NCBI RefSeq assembly: GCF_913778665.1
Contig: NZ_CAJYVQ010000002.1
Coordinates: 496,001 to 560,000 of the forward strand
Direction: 5' to 3'
From: an uncultured Stenotrophomonas sp.
GTDB taxonomy: Bacteria; Pseudomonadota; Gammaproteobacteria; Xanthomonadales; Xanthomonadaceae
Length of the DNA: 64,000 bases
Positions 55,500-62,539 of the stretch are shown here, piece by piece. Positions within the stretch are counted from its first letter, which is position 1. The number at the start of each line of letters is the position of its first letter. A program made the position numbers and the translations under genes. The notes beneath the pieces were generated by a model. It was not told the origin of the DNA. It was given only the letters and a program-made list of their open reading frames with translations, and did not search any database.

Positions 55500-56560
55500 T
55501 GGCCACCAAGCCTGTGAAGAAGACTGCTGCCACCGCCAAGAGCGCAGCGGCCAAGAAAACTGCCGCCGTGCCGGCCGCGAAGAAGGTGGCTGCGCCGAAG
55601 AAAGCCGCGGCAGTGAAGGCCCCGGCGAAGAGGGTGGCGGCGCCGAAGAAGGCGCCGGCCAAGAGCGCCGAAGCCGCACGCGCCGAAACCATCGCCCGCA
55701 AGTCGCTGCGCAAGCCGGCCGCGCCGGGCGTGGAAGAACTGAAGTTCGGCATCGAGAGCGCCTTCGAGCGCCGCGCCACGCTGACCCTGCACGAGCTGGA
55801 AGGCTCGACCAAGCCGCTGGTCAACCGGGTGATCGATGGCCTGGAAAGCGGCGAATTCCGCGTTGCCGAGCCGGATGGCCACGGTGGCTGGAAGGTCAAT
55901 GAGTGGCTGAAGAAGGCCGTGCTGTTGTACTTCCGCGTCAACGACATGGCGGTGGTCGATGCGCGCCCGGCGCCGTTCTGGGACAAGGTCGAATCGCGCT
56001 TCGCCGGTTATGACGAGGCGAAGTTCCGCCGCGGCGGCGTGCGCGTGGTGCCGGGGGCGATCGCCCGTCGCGGCACTTACTTCGGCAAGGACGTGGTGCT
56101 GATGCCGAGCTTCACCAATATCGGTGCCTATGTCGGCGAAGGCACCATGGTCGACACCTGGGCCACCGTGGGCTCCTGCGCGCAGATCGGCCAGCACTGC
56201 CACCTGTCCGGCGGCGCCGGCATCGGTGGCGTGCTGGAACCTCTGCAGGCCAGCCCGACCATCATTGAAGACCACTGCTTCATCGGTGCGCGTTCGGAAG
56301 TGGTGGAAGGCGTGGTGGTGGGCCACCACAGCGTGATCGGCATGGGGGTGTTCCTCAGCCAGAGCACCCGCATCTACAACCGCGCTACCGGCGAGATCAG
56401 CTACGGCTACATCCCGCCGTACAGCGTGGTGGTGTCCGGCTCGCTGCCGAGCAAGGACGGCACCCACTCGCTGTACTGCGCGGTGATCGTCAAGCAGGTC
56501 GATGCCAAGACCCGCAGCAAGACCAGCGTGAACGACCTGCTGCGCGGCCTGGCCGACTGA
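55499..56560 (+). CDS. dapD: Tetrahydrodipicolinate N-succinyltransferase with Lys/Ala-rich N-terminal extension
   Basis: 353-residue cytoplasmic trimeric enzyme of the succinylase route to diaminopimelate and lysine. The catalytic part (from about residue 78, [17 protein letters not shown]) is the E. coli-type DapD with left-handed beta-helix ([40 protein letters not shown]) and closes with [17 protein letters not shown]. The first ~70 residues are a low-complexity Lys/Ala/Pro tail with repeated AAKK, APKKAA and PAKR units, like histone H1 or AlgP tails. E. coli DapD (274 residues) lacks it. Coupled to glnD by TGATG. Confidence 0.94.
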   Translation: MATKPVKKTAATAKSAAAKKTAAVPAAKKVAAPKKAAAVKAPAKRVAAPKKAPAKSAEAARAETIARKSLRKPAAPGVEELKFGIESAFERRATLTLHELEGSTKPLVNRVIDGLESGEFRVAEPDGHGGWKVNEWLKKAVLLYFRVNDMAVVDARPAPFWDKVESRFAGYDEAKFRRGGVRVVPGAIARRGTYFGKDVVLMPSFTNIGAYVGEGTMVDTWATVGSCAQIGQHCHLSGGAGIGGVLEPLQASPTIIEDHCFIGARSEVVEGVVVGHHSVIGMGVFLSQSTRIYNRATGEISYGYIPPYSVVVSGSLPSKDGTHSLYCAVIVKQVDAKTRSKTSVNDLLRGLAD

Positions 56561-56562
56561 AG

Positions 56563-57429
56563 GTGACTGCGCCGGAGGACCTGGCGCCGTCGGCGATCTA
56601 CCGGCATCCGTCCGACAGCCTGTTCGGACGGACGCTGCCGCGCCTGTTGCATGCCCCGCAGTGGACCCGGCTGCGCCGCGCGCTGTCGCGGCGCTGGCCG
56701 ATGCCGATGCTGGCCAGTGATGTGCGCGATGTGGTCTACGTGAGTTGGTGGGTGGATGTGCGGCACGCGCCGCCGCCGCCCCCCGGCCATCATTACCTCG
56801 TGCATGAAGGGCACACGCCCTACACCATCCTCAGCTACCGCCACGGCCATTTCGGCCCGCGTGCGGCCGGGCCGCTGCGTGCGCTGATGCCGTCGCCACG
56901 GCAGAGCAACTGGCGCTGGTACCTGCGCCGCAATGACGCTCCGCGGGGAACGCCGGTGGTGCTGTTCGACCGCAACGTGATGGACCAGCTGGCTTTCGTG
57001 GCCGGGGCGCGCGCGTTCAGCGATGCCATGCAGCCGCATCTGTCCACCCGCTTCGAACATGAGGTGGGCGCCGATGGTGGTGGACACACGCTGATTGAAG
57101 GCGGGCAGGGCAGTGCCCCAGGCCTGCACCTGCAGTGGCGCGCGGCCGAAGGTCTTGCGGCTGATGCATGGACCGCTGCCCTTGGTGGACATCCGGAACT
57201 GCTGCGCTTCCTGACCTGCCAGGACGAGGCCATCGCCCGCACCTTCGACCAGCGCTGGGCCCACACCCGCATCGATCTGCCGGTGGACATCACCCAGCTG
57301 CAGCCGCTGCAGCTGCAGGGCGAGCCGCATTGCCCGCGCCTGCAGGCGATGGGCGTTGACCTGGCCGAGGGGCTGGCCCTGCGCCTGCCATCGGTGCCGT
57401 TCCGGGTCGTGTCCGAGCGCCTGTTGTGA
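56563..57429 (+). CDS. Conserved-looking protein of unknown function in the dapD-dapE operon
   Basis: 288-residue soluble protein starting with GTG two bases after dapD (the GGAGG at 56574 lies inside the gene, so initiation may rely on coupling). It contains VVYVSWWVDVRHAPPPPPGH, HTPYTILSYRHGHFGPRAAG and a C-terminal ALRLPSVPFRVVSERLL. The Trp/His-rich beta pattern faintly recalls DUF2071/acetoacetate-decarboxylase-like barrels, but I do not claim that. No signal or membrane segment. Its place between dapD and an ArsC-like gene suggests co-expression with lysine/DAP synthesis. Confidence 0.7.
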   Translation: MTAPEDLAPSAIYRHPSDSLFGRTLPRLLHAPQWTRLRRALSRRWPMPMLASDVRDVVYVSWWVDVRHAPPPPPGHHYLVHEGHTPYTILSYRHGHFGPRAAGPLRALMPSPRQSNWRWYLRRNDAPRGTPVVLFDRNVMDQLAFVAGARAFSDAMQPHLSTRFEHEVGADGGGHTLIEGGQGSAPGLHLQWRAAEGLAADAWTAALGGHPELLRFLTCQDEAIARTFDQRWAHTRIDLPVDITQLQPLQLQGEPHCPRLQAMGVDLAEGLALRLPSVPFRVVSERLL

Positions 57430-57466
57430 GATTCTGGCCCTCTGTTTTCCTGCATCACAGATGGCC

Positions 57467-57832
57467 ATGAGCACCACTGTCTACGGTTTGAAGAACTGCG
57501 ATACCTGCAAGAAGGCGACCAAGTGGCTGGACCGCTTCGGCGTGCCGTACACCTTCGTCGACTACCGCGACAACAAGCCCAGCCCGGAGACCCTGCTGGA
57601 GTGGGCCGCGCCGCTGGGCGGCCTGGCCGCGATGGTCAACAAGTCGTCCACCACCTGGCGGCAGCTGCCGGACAACCGCAAGGCCGCAGATTCGGATGCC
57701 GAGTGGAAGCTGCTGCTGCGCGAATACCCGCAGCTGATCAAGCGCCCGCTGGTGGTCACCGCCGACGGCATGGTCAGCCAGGGCTTCAGTGACAATGGCT
57801 TCAAGGCTCGTTTCGGCGTGGGTGGCGCGTGA
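57467..57832 (+). CDS. yffB: ArsC/Spx-family thioredoxin-fold protein (YffB-like)
   Basis: 121-residue cytoplasmic protein with a thioredoxin-like fold and motif [20 protein letters not shown] (CxxC near residue 10). Conserved body: [26 protein letters not shown] and [11 protein letters not shown]. YffB-type proteins lack proven arsenate reductase activity; a glutathione-linked reductase role has been proposed. yffB next to dapE is the arrangement in E. coli as well. An ATG two codons earlier is an equal start candidate. Its stop overlaps the dapE GTG start. Confidence 0.85.
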   Translation: MSTTVYGLKNCDTCKKATKWLDRFGVPYTFVDYRDNKPSPETLLEWAAPLGGLAAMVNKSSTTWRQLPDNRKAADSDAEWKLLLREYPQLIKRPLVVTADGMVSQGFSDNGFKARFGVGGA

Positions 57833-58956
57833 GCGCCGTCCTTGACCTGACCTGCGAGCTGATCGCGCGGCCGTCGGTGACGCCGGATGATGCCGGCTGC
57901 CAGGCGCTGCTGTCCGCGCGCCTGCAGCAGGCCGGTTTCCACTGCGAACACCTGCGTCTGGGCGAGGTCGACAACCTGTGGGCGACGCACGGCAGCGGCG
58001 CGCCGGTGCTGGTGATGCTGGGCCACACCGATGTGGTGCCGCCGGGTCCGCGCGAGGCGTGGCAGAGCGATCCGTTCACCCCGGAGATCCGCGACGGCGT
58101 GCTGTACGGCCGTGGCACCGCCGACATGAAGGGCAGCGTGGCGGCCTTCGTCGTCGCCGCCGAGCAGTTCGTGGCCGCGCATCCTGACCATGCCGGCACG
58201 CTGGCCGTGCTGCTCACCAGCGACGAGGAAGGCGATGCCATCGACGGCGTGCGCCATGTCGCGCGCCTGTTCTCCGAGCGTGGCCAGCGCATCGACTGGT
58301 GCATCACCGGCGAGCCCTCGTCGACGGCGACGCTGGGCGACCTGCTGCGTGTCGGCCGCCGCGGCAGCCTGTCGGCCAGGCTGCGCGTGCAGGGCGTGCA
58401 GGGCCACGTGGCCTACCCGGACAAGGCGCGCAATCCCATCCACCAGGCGGCGCCGGCGCTGGCCGAACTGAGTGCGCGGCGCTGGGACGAGGGCTATGAA
58501 AGCTTCCCGCCGACCAGCCTGCAGATCTCCAACATCCACGCTGGCACCGGCGCCAACAACGTGATTCCCGGCGAGTTGGAGGTGGATTTCAACATCCGCT
58601 ACAACCCGCACTGGAATGCGACGAAGCTGGAAGCGGAGATCACCGCGCTGCTGGACCGGCACGGCCTGCAGCACACGCTGAAGTGGCATCGCAGCGGCGA
58701 ACCGTTCTACACCCCGGAAGGCCCGCTGCGTGCGGCCGCGCGTGCGGTGCTGGCCGAGCATACCGGCCGTGCCCCGGAAGAAAGCACCGGTGGCGGCACC
58801 TCCGATGCACGCTTCATCGCACCGCTGGGGGCGCAGTGCATCGAAGTAGGTCCGGTCAACGCGAGCATCCATCAGGTGGACGAGAACGTGCGCGTGGACG
58901 AGCTGGAGGCCCTGCCGGGCCTGTACCAGCGGCTGGTGGAACGGATGCTGGTGTGA
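57829..58956 (+). CDS. dapE: Succinyl-diaminopimelate desuccinylase
   Basis: 375-residue cytoplasmic dizinc M20 peptidase hydrolysing N-succinyl-LL-diaminopimelate. Zinc/catalytic motifs are [32 protein letters not shown] and [12 protein letters not shown]; the dimerisation domain includes [17 protein letters not shown]; the C-terminal [14 protein letters not shown] is typical. GTG start at 57829 overlapping the yffB stop (GTGA). Last gene of the glnD-dapD-unknown-yffB-dapE run. Confidence 0.96.
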   Translation: MSAVLDLTCELIARPSVTPDDAGCQALLSARLQQAGFHCEHLRLGEVDNLWATHGSGAPVLVMLGHTDVVPPGPREAWQSDPFTPEIRDGVLYGRGTADMKGSVAAFVVAAEQFVAAHPDHAGTLAVLLTSDEEGDAIDGVRHVARLFSERGQRIDWCITGEPSSTATLGDLLRVGRRGSLSARLRVQGVQGHVAYPDKARNPIHQAAPALAELSARRWDEGYESFPPTSLQISNIHAGTGANNVIPGELEVDFNIRYNPHWNATKLEAEITALLDRHGLQHTLKWHRSGEPFYTPEGPLRAAARAVLAEHTGRAPEESTGGGTSDARFIAPLGAQCIEVGPVNASIHQVDENVRVDELEALPGLYQRLVERMLV

Positions 58957-58958
58957 AG

Positions 58959-58986
58959 CGTGACGCCGGGCCATGCCCGGCGGGAC
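58959..58986. repeat. REP-like palindrome downstream of dapE
   Basis: CGTGACGCCGGGCC/ATGCCCGGCGGGACG stem just after the dapE stop; same core as the element at 14790 but with GTGA in place of GTAG. It probably ends or protects the dap transcript before the asnB leader begins. Confidence 0.7.
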
Positions 58987-59009
58987 GCACCTGGTTGCCA
59001 ACGCAACTG

Positions 59010-59038
59010 TTGCGCCGCGCCCGAAACCGGGGTACGGT
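59010..59038 (+). promoter_or_regulatory. Candidate promoter of the asnB leader
   Basis: -35-like TTGCGC (59010-59015), 17-base spacer, -10-like TACGGT (59033-59038). The -10 ends seven bases before the leader ATG at 59046, the same distance as at map, and no ribosome-binding site precedes that ATG. The leader RNA is probably leaderless. Confidence 0.45.
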
Positions 59039-59045
59039 CGATCCC

Positions 59046-59147
59046 ATGTCGATCCGCCTGGCCACCGCCGTCAACAACAACGACCGCAATAATCTGCGCG
59101 CGAATAATCGTGCGCGGCCGATGCGGGACTGCGCCCTGGGTAGATAG
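59046..59147 (+). CDS. Asn-rich leader peptide of asnB (predicted)
   Basis: 33-codon frame beginning MSIRLATAV and ending CALGR, TAG at 59145. Seven of its 33 codons are Asn, in three runs: AAC x3 at 59073-59081, AAT x2 at 59088-59093 and AAT x2 at 59103-59108. Such a run of the codon for the end product of the downstream enzyme is the hallmark of amino-acid attenuator leader peptides (as Trp codons in trpL, His in hisL). The peptide itself likely has no function. It is 138 bases from the asnB ATG. Either ATG-led leaderless initiation or weak initiation must be assumed. Confidence 0.75.
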   Translation: MSIRLATAVNNNDRNNLRANNRARPMRDCALGR

Positions 59148-59203
59148 ACAGCAACACACGCCCGGACACCAGAAAACCCGCATCGGCCGATGCGGGTTTT
59201 TTT
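59094..59203 (+). promoter_or_regulatory. Asparagine-responsive transcription attenuator of asnB (predicted)
   Basis: Three mutually exclusive pairings are visible. Hairpin 1: 59094-59103 with 59108-59117 (10 bp with two G-U, loop carrying the last AAT AAT). Antiterminator: 59116-59127 with 59177-59188 (12 bp, perfect). Terminator: 59177-59184 with 59189-59196, then seven T. The sequence CCGATGCGGG occurs twice (59118-59127 and 59187-59196), so either copy can pair with 59177-59186. Ribosomes stalled at Asn codons for lack of Asn-tRNA would favour the antiterminator. Caveat: the leader stop lies past the first copy, so the coupling geometry differs from trp. Confidence 0.75.
59177..59203 (+). 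terminator. Intrinsic terminator in the asnB leader
   Basis: A perfect 20-base palindrome (CCCGCATCGG and its inverse, 59177-59196) followed by seven T (59197-59203), 83 bases before the asnB start codon and with no gene ending nearby to need it. This placement marks it as an attenuator rather than an operon end. Confidence 0.9.
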
Positions 59204-59285
59204 GTGCCCGGGCGCAGCCTTCCCGGGCCTGGATGGCCGGTCGAACACCTTCCCCTCGTGAAATCCCCCCAACAGGAGCTCCGCC

Positions 59286-60977
59286 ATGTGTTCGATCTTC
59301 GGAATCTTCGGCCTGCAGGCCGGTGACGATCTTCCCGCCCTGCGCCGCCACGCGCTGGAACTGTCGCAGCGCCAGCGCCACCGGGGCCCGGACTGGAGCG
59401 GCGTGTACCTGGACGAAGGCGCACTGCTGGTGCACGAGCGGCTGGCCATCGTCGATCCGGCCGGCGGCTCGCAACCGCTGCTGTCGGCCGATGGCCAGCT
59501 GGCGCTGGCAGTGAACGGCGAGATCTACAACCACCAGGCGTTGAAGGCTGCGTTGACCACCGCCTACGACTTCCAGACCGGCTCGGACTGCGAAGTGATC
59601 AACGCGCTGTACCGCCAGGGCCGATCGCCGGCGCAGTGGCTGGAGCAGCTCAACGGCATCTTCGCCTTCGCGCTGTGGGACCGTGACAGTGGCCGGGTGC
59701 TGGTGGCACGCGACCCGATCGGCGTGGTGCCGCTGTACTGGGGCCACGATGCGCAGGGGCGCCTGCGCGTGGCCTCGGAGATGAAGGCGCTGGTCGATTC
59801 CTGCGCCGATGTCGCGCAGTTCCCGCCGGGCCATTATTTCGACAGCACCAGTGGCGAGCTGGTGCGCTACTACCGGCAGCCGTGGCGCGAGTACGCGGAT
59901 GTGCAGGGCCGCCAGGCTGACCTGGCTGAGCTTCGCCAAGCCTTCGAACATGCGGTGGAGCGCCAGTTGATGAGCGACGTGCCGTACGGCGTGCTGCTGT
60001 CCGGTGGCCTGGACTCATCACTGGTCGCTGCCGTAGCCGCACGCTATGCACGCCGCCGCATCGAGGATGGCGGGCAGACCGAGGCCTGGTGGCCGCGCCT
60101 GCACTCTTTCGCGATCGGGCTGAAGGGCTCGCCCGACCTGGCCGCTGCCGCGGTTGCCGCCGAGGCGCTGGGTACCGTGCACCACGGCTTCGAATATACC
60201 TTCGAAGAAGGCCTGGACGCGCTGCCGGAAGTGATCCGCCACATCGAAACCTACGACGTCACCACCATCCGCGCGTCGACGCCGATGTTCCTGCTGGCGC
60301 GACGGATCAAGGCAATGGGGGTGAAGATGGTGCTGTCCGGCGAGGGCAGCGATGAGATCTTCGGTGGCTACCTGTACTTCCACAAGGCACCGGATGCGCG
60401 CGAATTCCACGACGAGCTGGTGCGCAAGCTCGATGCCTTGCACAACTACGACTGCCTGCGTGCCAACAAGTCGATGATGGCCTGGGGTGTGGAGCCGCGC
60501 GTACCCTTCCTGGACCGCGAGTTCCTCGACGTGGCGATGCGTTTCGATGCCGCGCACAAGATGGTTGGTGCAGGCTTCGGTGGCCGTCGCATCGAGAAGG
60601 CGGTGCTGCGCGAGGCGTTCGATGGCTATCTGCCGGACAGCATCCTGTGGCGGCAGAAGGAGCAGTTCAGCGATGGCGTCGGCTACGGCTGGATCGACGG
60701 GCTGAAGGCGCATGCCGAATCGCAGGTGAGCGACCGTGTGCTGGCGGCCGCCGACAAGCGCTTCCCGCACAACCCGCCGCTGACCAAGGAGGCGTACTAC
60801 TACCGCCATCTGTTCGAGCAGTTCTTCCCGAGTCGTGCGGCCGCCGAGACCGTGCCGGGCGGCAAGTCGATCGCCTGTTCATCGCCGGCAGCGATCGCCT
60901 GGGACGCCAGCTTCGCGGCGGCGGCCGATCCTTCCGGACGCGCGATCGCCGGCGTTCACGAGCAAGCCCTGGCCTGA
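59286..60977 (+). CDS. asnB: Asparagine synthase B (glutamine-hydrolysing)
   Basis: 563-residue cytoplasmic enzyme making asparagine from aspartate, glutamine and ATP. N-terminal class II glutaminase with nucleophile Cys2 (MCSIFGIFG), RHRGPDWSG and NGEIYNH. The synthetase domain has the PP-loop SGGLDSS (residues 239-245) and SGEGSDEIFGGY. Ends with a variable tail like E. coli AsnB (554). AGGAG at 59272-59276 gives strong translation. It lies downstream of an Asn-codon leader and intrinsic terminator, so expression should rise when charged Asn-tRNA is scarce. Separate transcription unit from dapE. Confidence 0.96.
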   Translation: MCSIFGIFGLQAGDDLPALRRHALELSQRQRHRGPDWSGVYLDEGALLVHERLAIVDPAGGSQPLLSADGQLALAVNGEIYNHQALKAALTTAYDFQTGSDCEVINALYRQGRSPAQWLEQLNGIFAFALWDRDSGRVLVARDPIGVVPLYWGHDAQGRLRVASEMKALVDSCADVAQFPPGHYFDSTSGELVRYYRQPWREYADVQGRQADLAELRQAFEHAVERQLMSDVPYGVLLSGGLDSSLVAAVAARYARRRIEDGGQTEAWWPRLHSFAIGLKGSPDLAAAAVAAEALGTVHHGFEYTFEEGLDALPEVIRHIETYDVTTIRASTPMFLLARRIKAMGVKMVLSGEGSDEIFGGYLYFHKAPDAREFHDELVRKLDALHNYDCLRANKSMMAWGVEPRVPFLDREFLDVAMRFDAAHKMVGAGFGGRRIEKAVLREAFDGYLPDSILWRQKEQFSDGVGYGWIDGLKAHAESQVSDRVLAAADKRFPHNPPLTKEAYYYRHLFEQFFPSRAAAETVPGGKSIACSSPAAIAWDASFAAAADPSGRAIAGVHEQALA

Positions 60978-61081
60978 CCCCGCAGAAAGGGCGCGGAGGA
61001 ATCAAGGCGTTCATGGCACAAAAGACTTGATCCCCTCCATCCCCTCTTGCGACGTATCATCGGCGCCCTGCACATTGGGGA

Positions 61082-62470
61082 ATGTTCATGGACGTACAGC
61101 GCGGGGCCAGAACGCCGCCGATGAAATGGGGATGGCGCTACCTGGCATGGGCCGCGCTGCCCTTGCTGGCCGGTGTGCTGCTGGCACGCTTCGCTGGCCC
61201 TGTTGCACCCGCTGCGGTTGCCCGTGCCACGGCTGTCGCCGAGGGCGGCTGGGCGCAGCATCTGGCTTCACCGCTGGGGCTGTTCCTGCTGCAGCTGCTG
61301 GTGCTGCTGCTGGTGGCCAAGGGTGCCGGCGCGCTGCTCAAGCGGTTGGGCCAGCCGGCGGTGATCGGCGAGATGGCGGCCGGCCTGATGATGGGCCCGC
61401 TGGTGATGGGCAGCATGCTGCCGCAGCTGCATGGGGCGCTGTTTCCGGCCAGTTCGCTGGGGCCACTCGGCATGCTCAGCCAGCTGGGTGTGCTGATGTT
61501 CCTGCTGGTGGCCGGTGCCGAGCTGGATCTGGCGGCGCTGCGCGGACGCCGTCGTTTCGCGTTCACGGTCAGCCATGCCGGCATCGCCCTGCCGTTCGTG
61601 CTTGGCGTCGCGCTGGCGATCTGGCTGTACCCGGAGCACGGTCCCGAGGGCGTGGGCTTTACTGCGTTCGCGCTGTTTGTCGGCATCTCGATGAGCATCA
61701 CCGCATTCCCGGTGCTGCTGCGCATCCTCGCCGATCGCGGCATCACCCAGACATCGCTGGGCCAGACCGCCATCGCCTGCGCCGCGTTGGGCGACGCCAC
61801 CGCGTGGTGCCTGCTGGCGCTGATCGTCGCCGCTGCGCAGGCCAGCGGGTGGCTGCCGGCCAGCCTCAACCTGCTGTGCGTGGTGGCGTTCGTGGCGGTG
61901 ATGCTGGGGCTGGTGAAACCGTGGTTCGCCCGCCAGCAGATCGCAGCGGCTCGCGAAGGGCGTTGGCTGCTGGGCATCCTGCTGCTGTCGCTGGCCAGTG
62001 CGCTGGTCACTGAAATGCTCGGCATCCACGCCTTGTTCGGTGCATTCGCTGCCGGCGTGGTGGTCTCGTCCAACACGCCGCTGCGCGAGTTGCTGATGGC
62101 CCGCGTCGAACCGTTCGCGGTGACGCTGCTGCTGCCGCTGTTCTTCGCCATGACCGGCCTGCGCATGCGCGCCGATGCGCTGCAGGCCAGCGATATCGTG
62201 CTCTGCGCGGTGGTGATCGGCGTGGCCACGGCCGGTAAGCTGCTGGGCACCTTCAGCGCCGCGCGCAGTGCCGGCATGCCCACGCGGGAGGCATGGCGGC
62301 TGGGTGCGCTGATGAACACCCGCGGCCTGATGGAGCTGATCGTGCTCAACCTGGGCTACGAGCTGGGGCTGCTTGGCGACCGCCTGTTTGCGGTGCTGGT
62401 GATCATGGCGCTGGTGACCACGGCGATGACCGGCCCGCTGCTGAACCTGATCGAACGGCGCAGGGCCTGA
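61082..62470 (+). CDS. Cation:proton antiporter (CPA2/NhaP-KefB type)
   Basis: 462-residue inner-membrane protein with 12-13 helices of the sodium/hydrogen exchanger family. Marker regions: LGQPAVIGEMAAGLMMGPLV, LGVLMFLLVAGAELDLAAL, SMSITAFPVLLRILADRG, ACAALGDATAWCLLAL (with the transport Asp) and NTRGLMELIVLNLGYELGLL. No regulatory RCK domain follows, so it ends with the membrane core. The ion (Na, K or Li) is not predictable. ATG at 61088 is an alternative start two codons later. Single gene, with a REP pair behind it. Confidence 0.88.
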   Translation: MFMDVQRGARTPPMKWGWRYLAWAALPLLAGVLLARFAGPVAPAAVARATAVAEGGWAQHLASPLGLFLLQLLVLLLVAKGAGALLKRLGQPAVIGEMAAGLMMGPLVMGSMLPQLHGALFPASSLGPLGMLSQLGVLMFLLVAGAELDLAALRGRRRFAFTVSHAGIALPFVLGVALAIWLYPEHGPEGVGFTAFALFVGISMSITAFPVLLRILADRGITQTSLGQTAIACAALGDATAWCLLALIVAAAQASGWLPASLNLLCVVAFVAVMLGLVKPWFARQQIAAAREGRWLLGILLLSLASALVTEMLGIHALFGAFAAGVVVSSNTPLRELLMARVEPFAVTLLLPLFFAMTGLRMRADALQASDIVLCAVVIGVATAGKLLGTFSAARSAGMPTREAWRLGALMNTRGLMELIVLNLGYELGLLGDRLFAVLVIMALVTTAMTGPLLNLIERRRA

Positions 62471-62474
62471 TCCG

Positions 62475-62539
62475 GTAGTGCCGGCCGTTGGCCGGCTTCT
62501 TCCCGGACCCTGAGGTTGCCGGCCCGCGGCCGGCACTAC
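62475..62539. repeat. Inverted pair of GTAG-type REP elements
   Basis: GTAGTGCCGGCCGTTGGCCGG (cut here at its stem) at 62475 faces the inverse ending GGCCGGCACTAC at 62539. The final CTA is the stop codon (TAG) of the penicillin acylase gene, so coding sequence ends inside the element. Same pair type as at 7211. Located between convergent genes. Confidence 0.85.

Noticed and set aside
57467-57832. Arsenate resistance operon
   Set aside because: The ArsC-fold protein is YffB-like, next to dapE as in E. coli, with no arsR, arsB or acr3 nearby.
59177-59203. Reading the asnB leader as a riboswitch or T-box
   Set aside because: The leader is too short for a T-box (no specifier loop or T-box bulge seen, and T-boxes are rare outside Gram-positives). 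The Asn codon runs in a frame explain the regulation better.
7211-62539. CRISPR array from repeated palindromes
   Set aside because: Repeats are scattered singly or in inverted pairs without regular spacers; no cas genes are seen.
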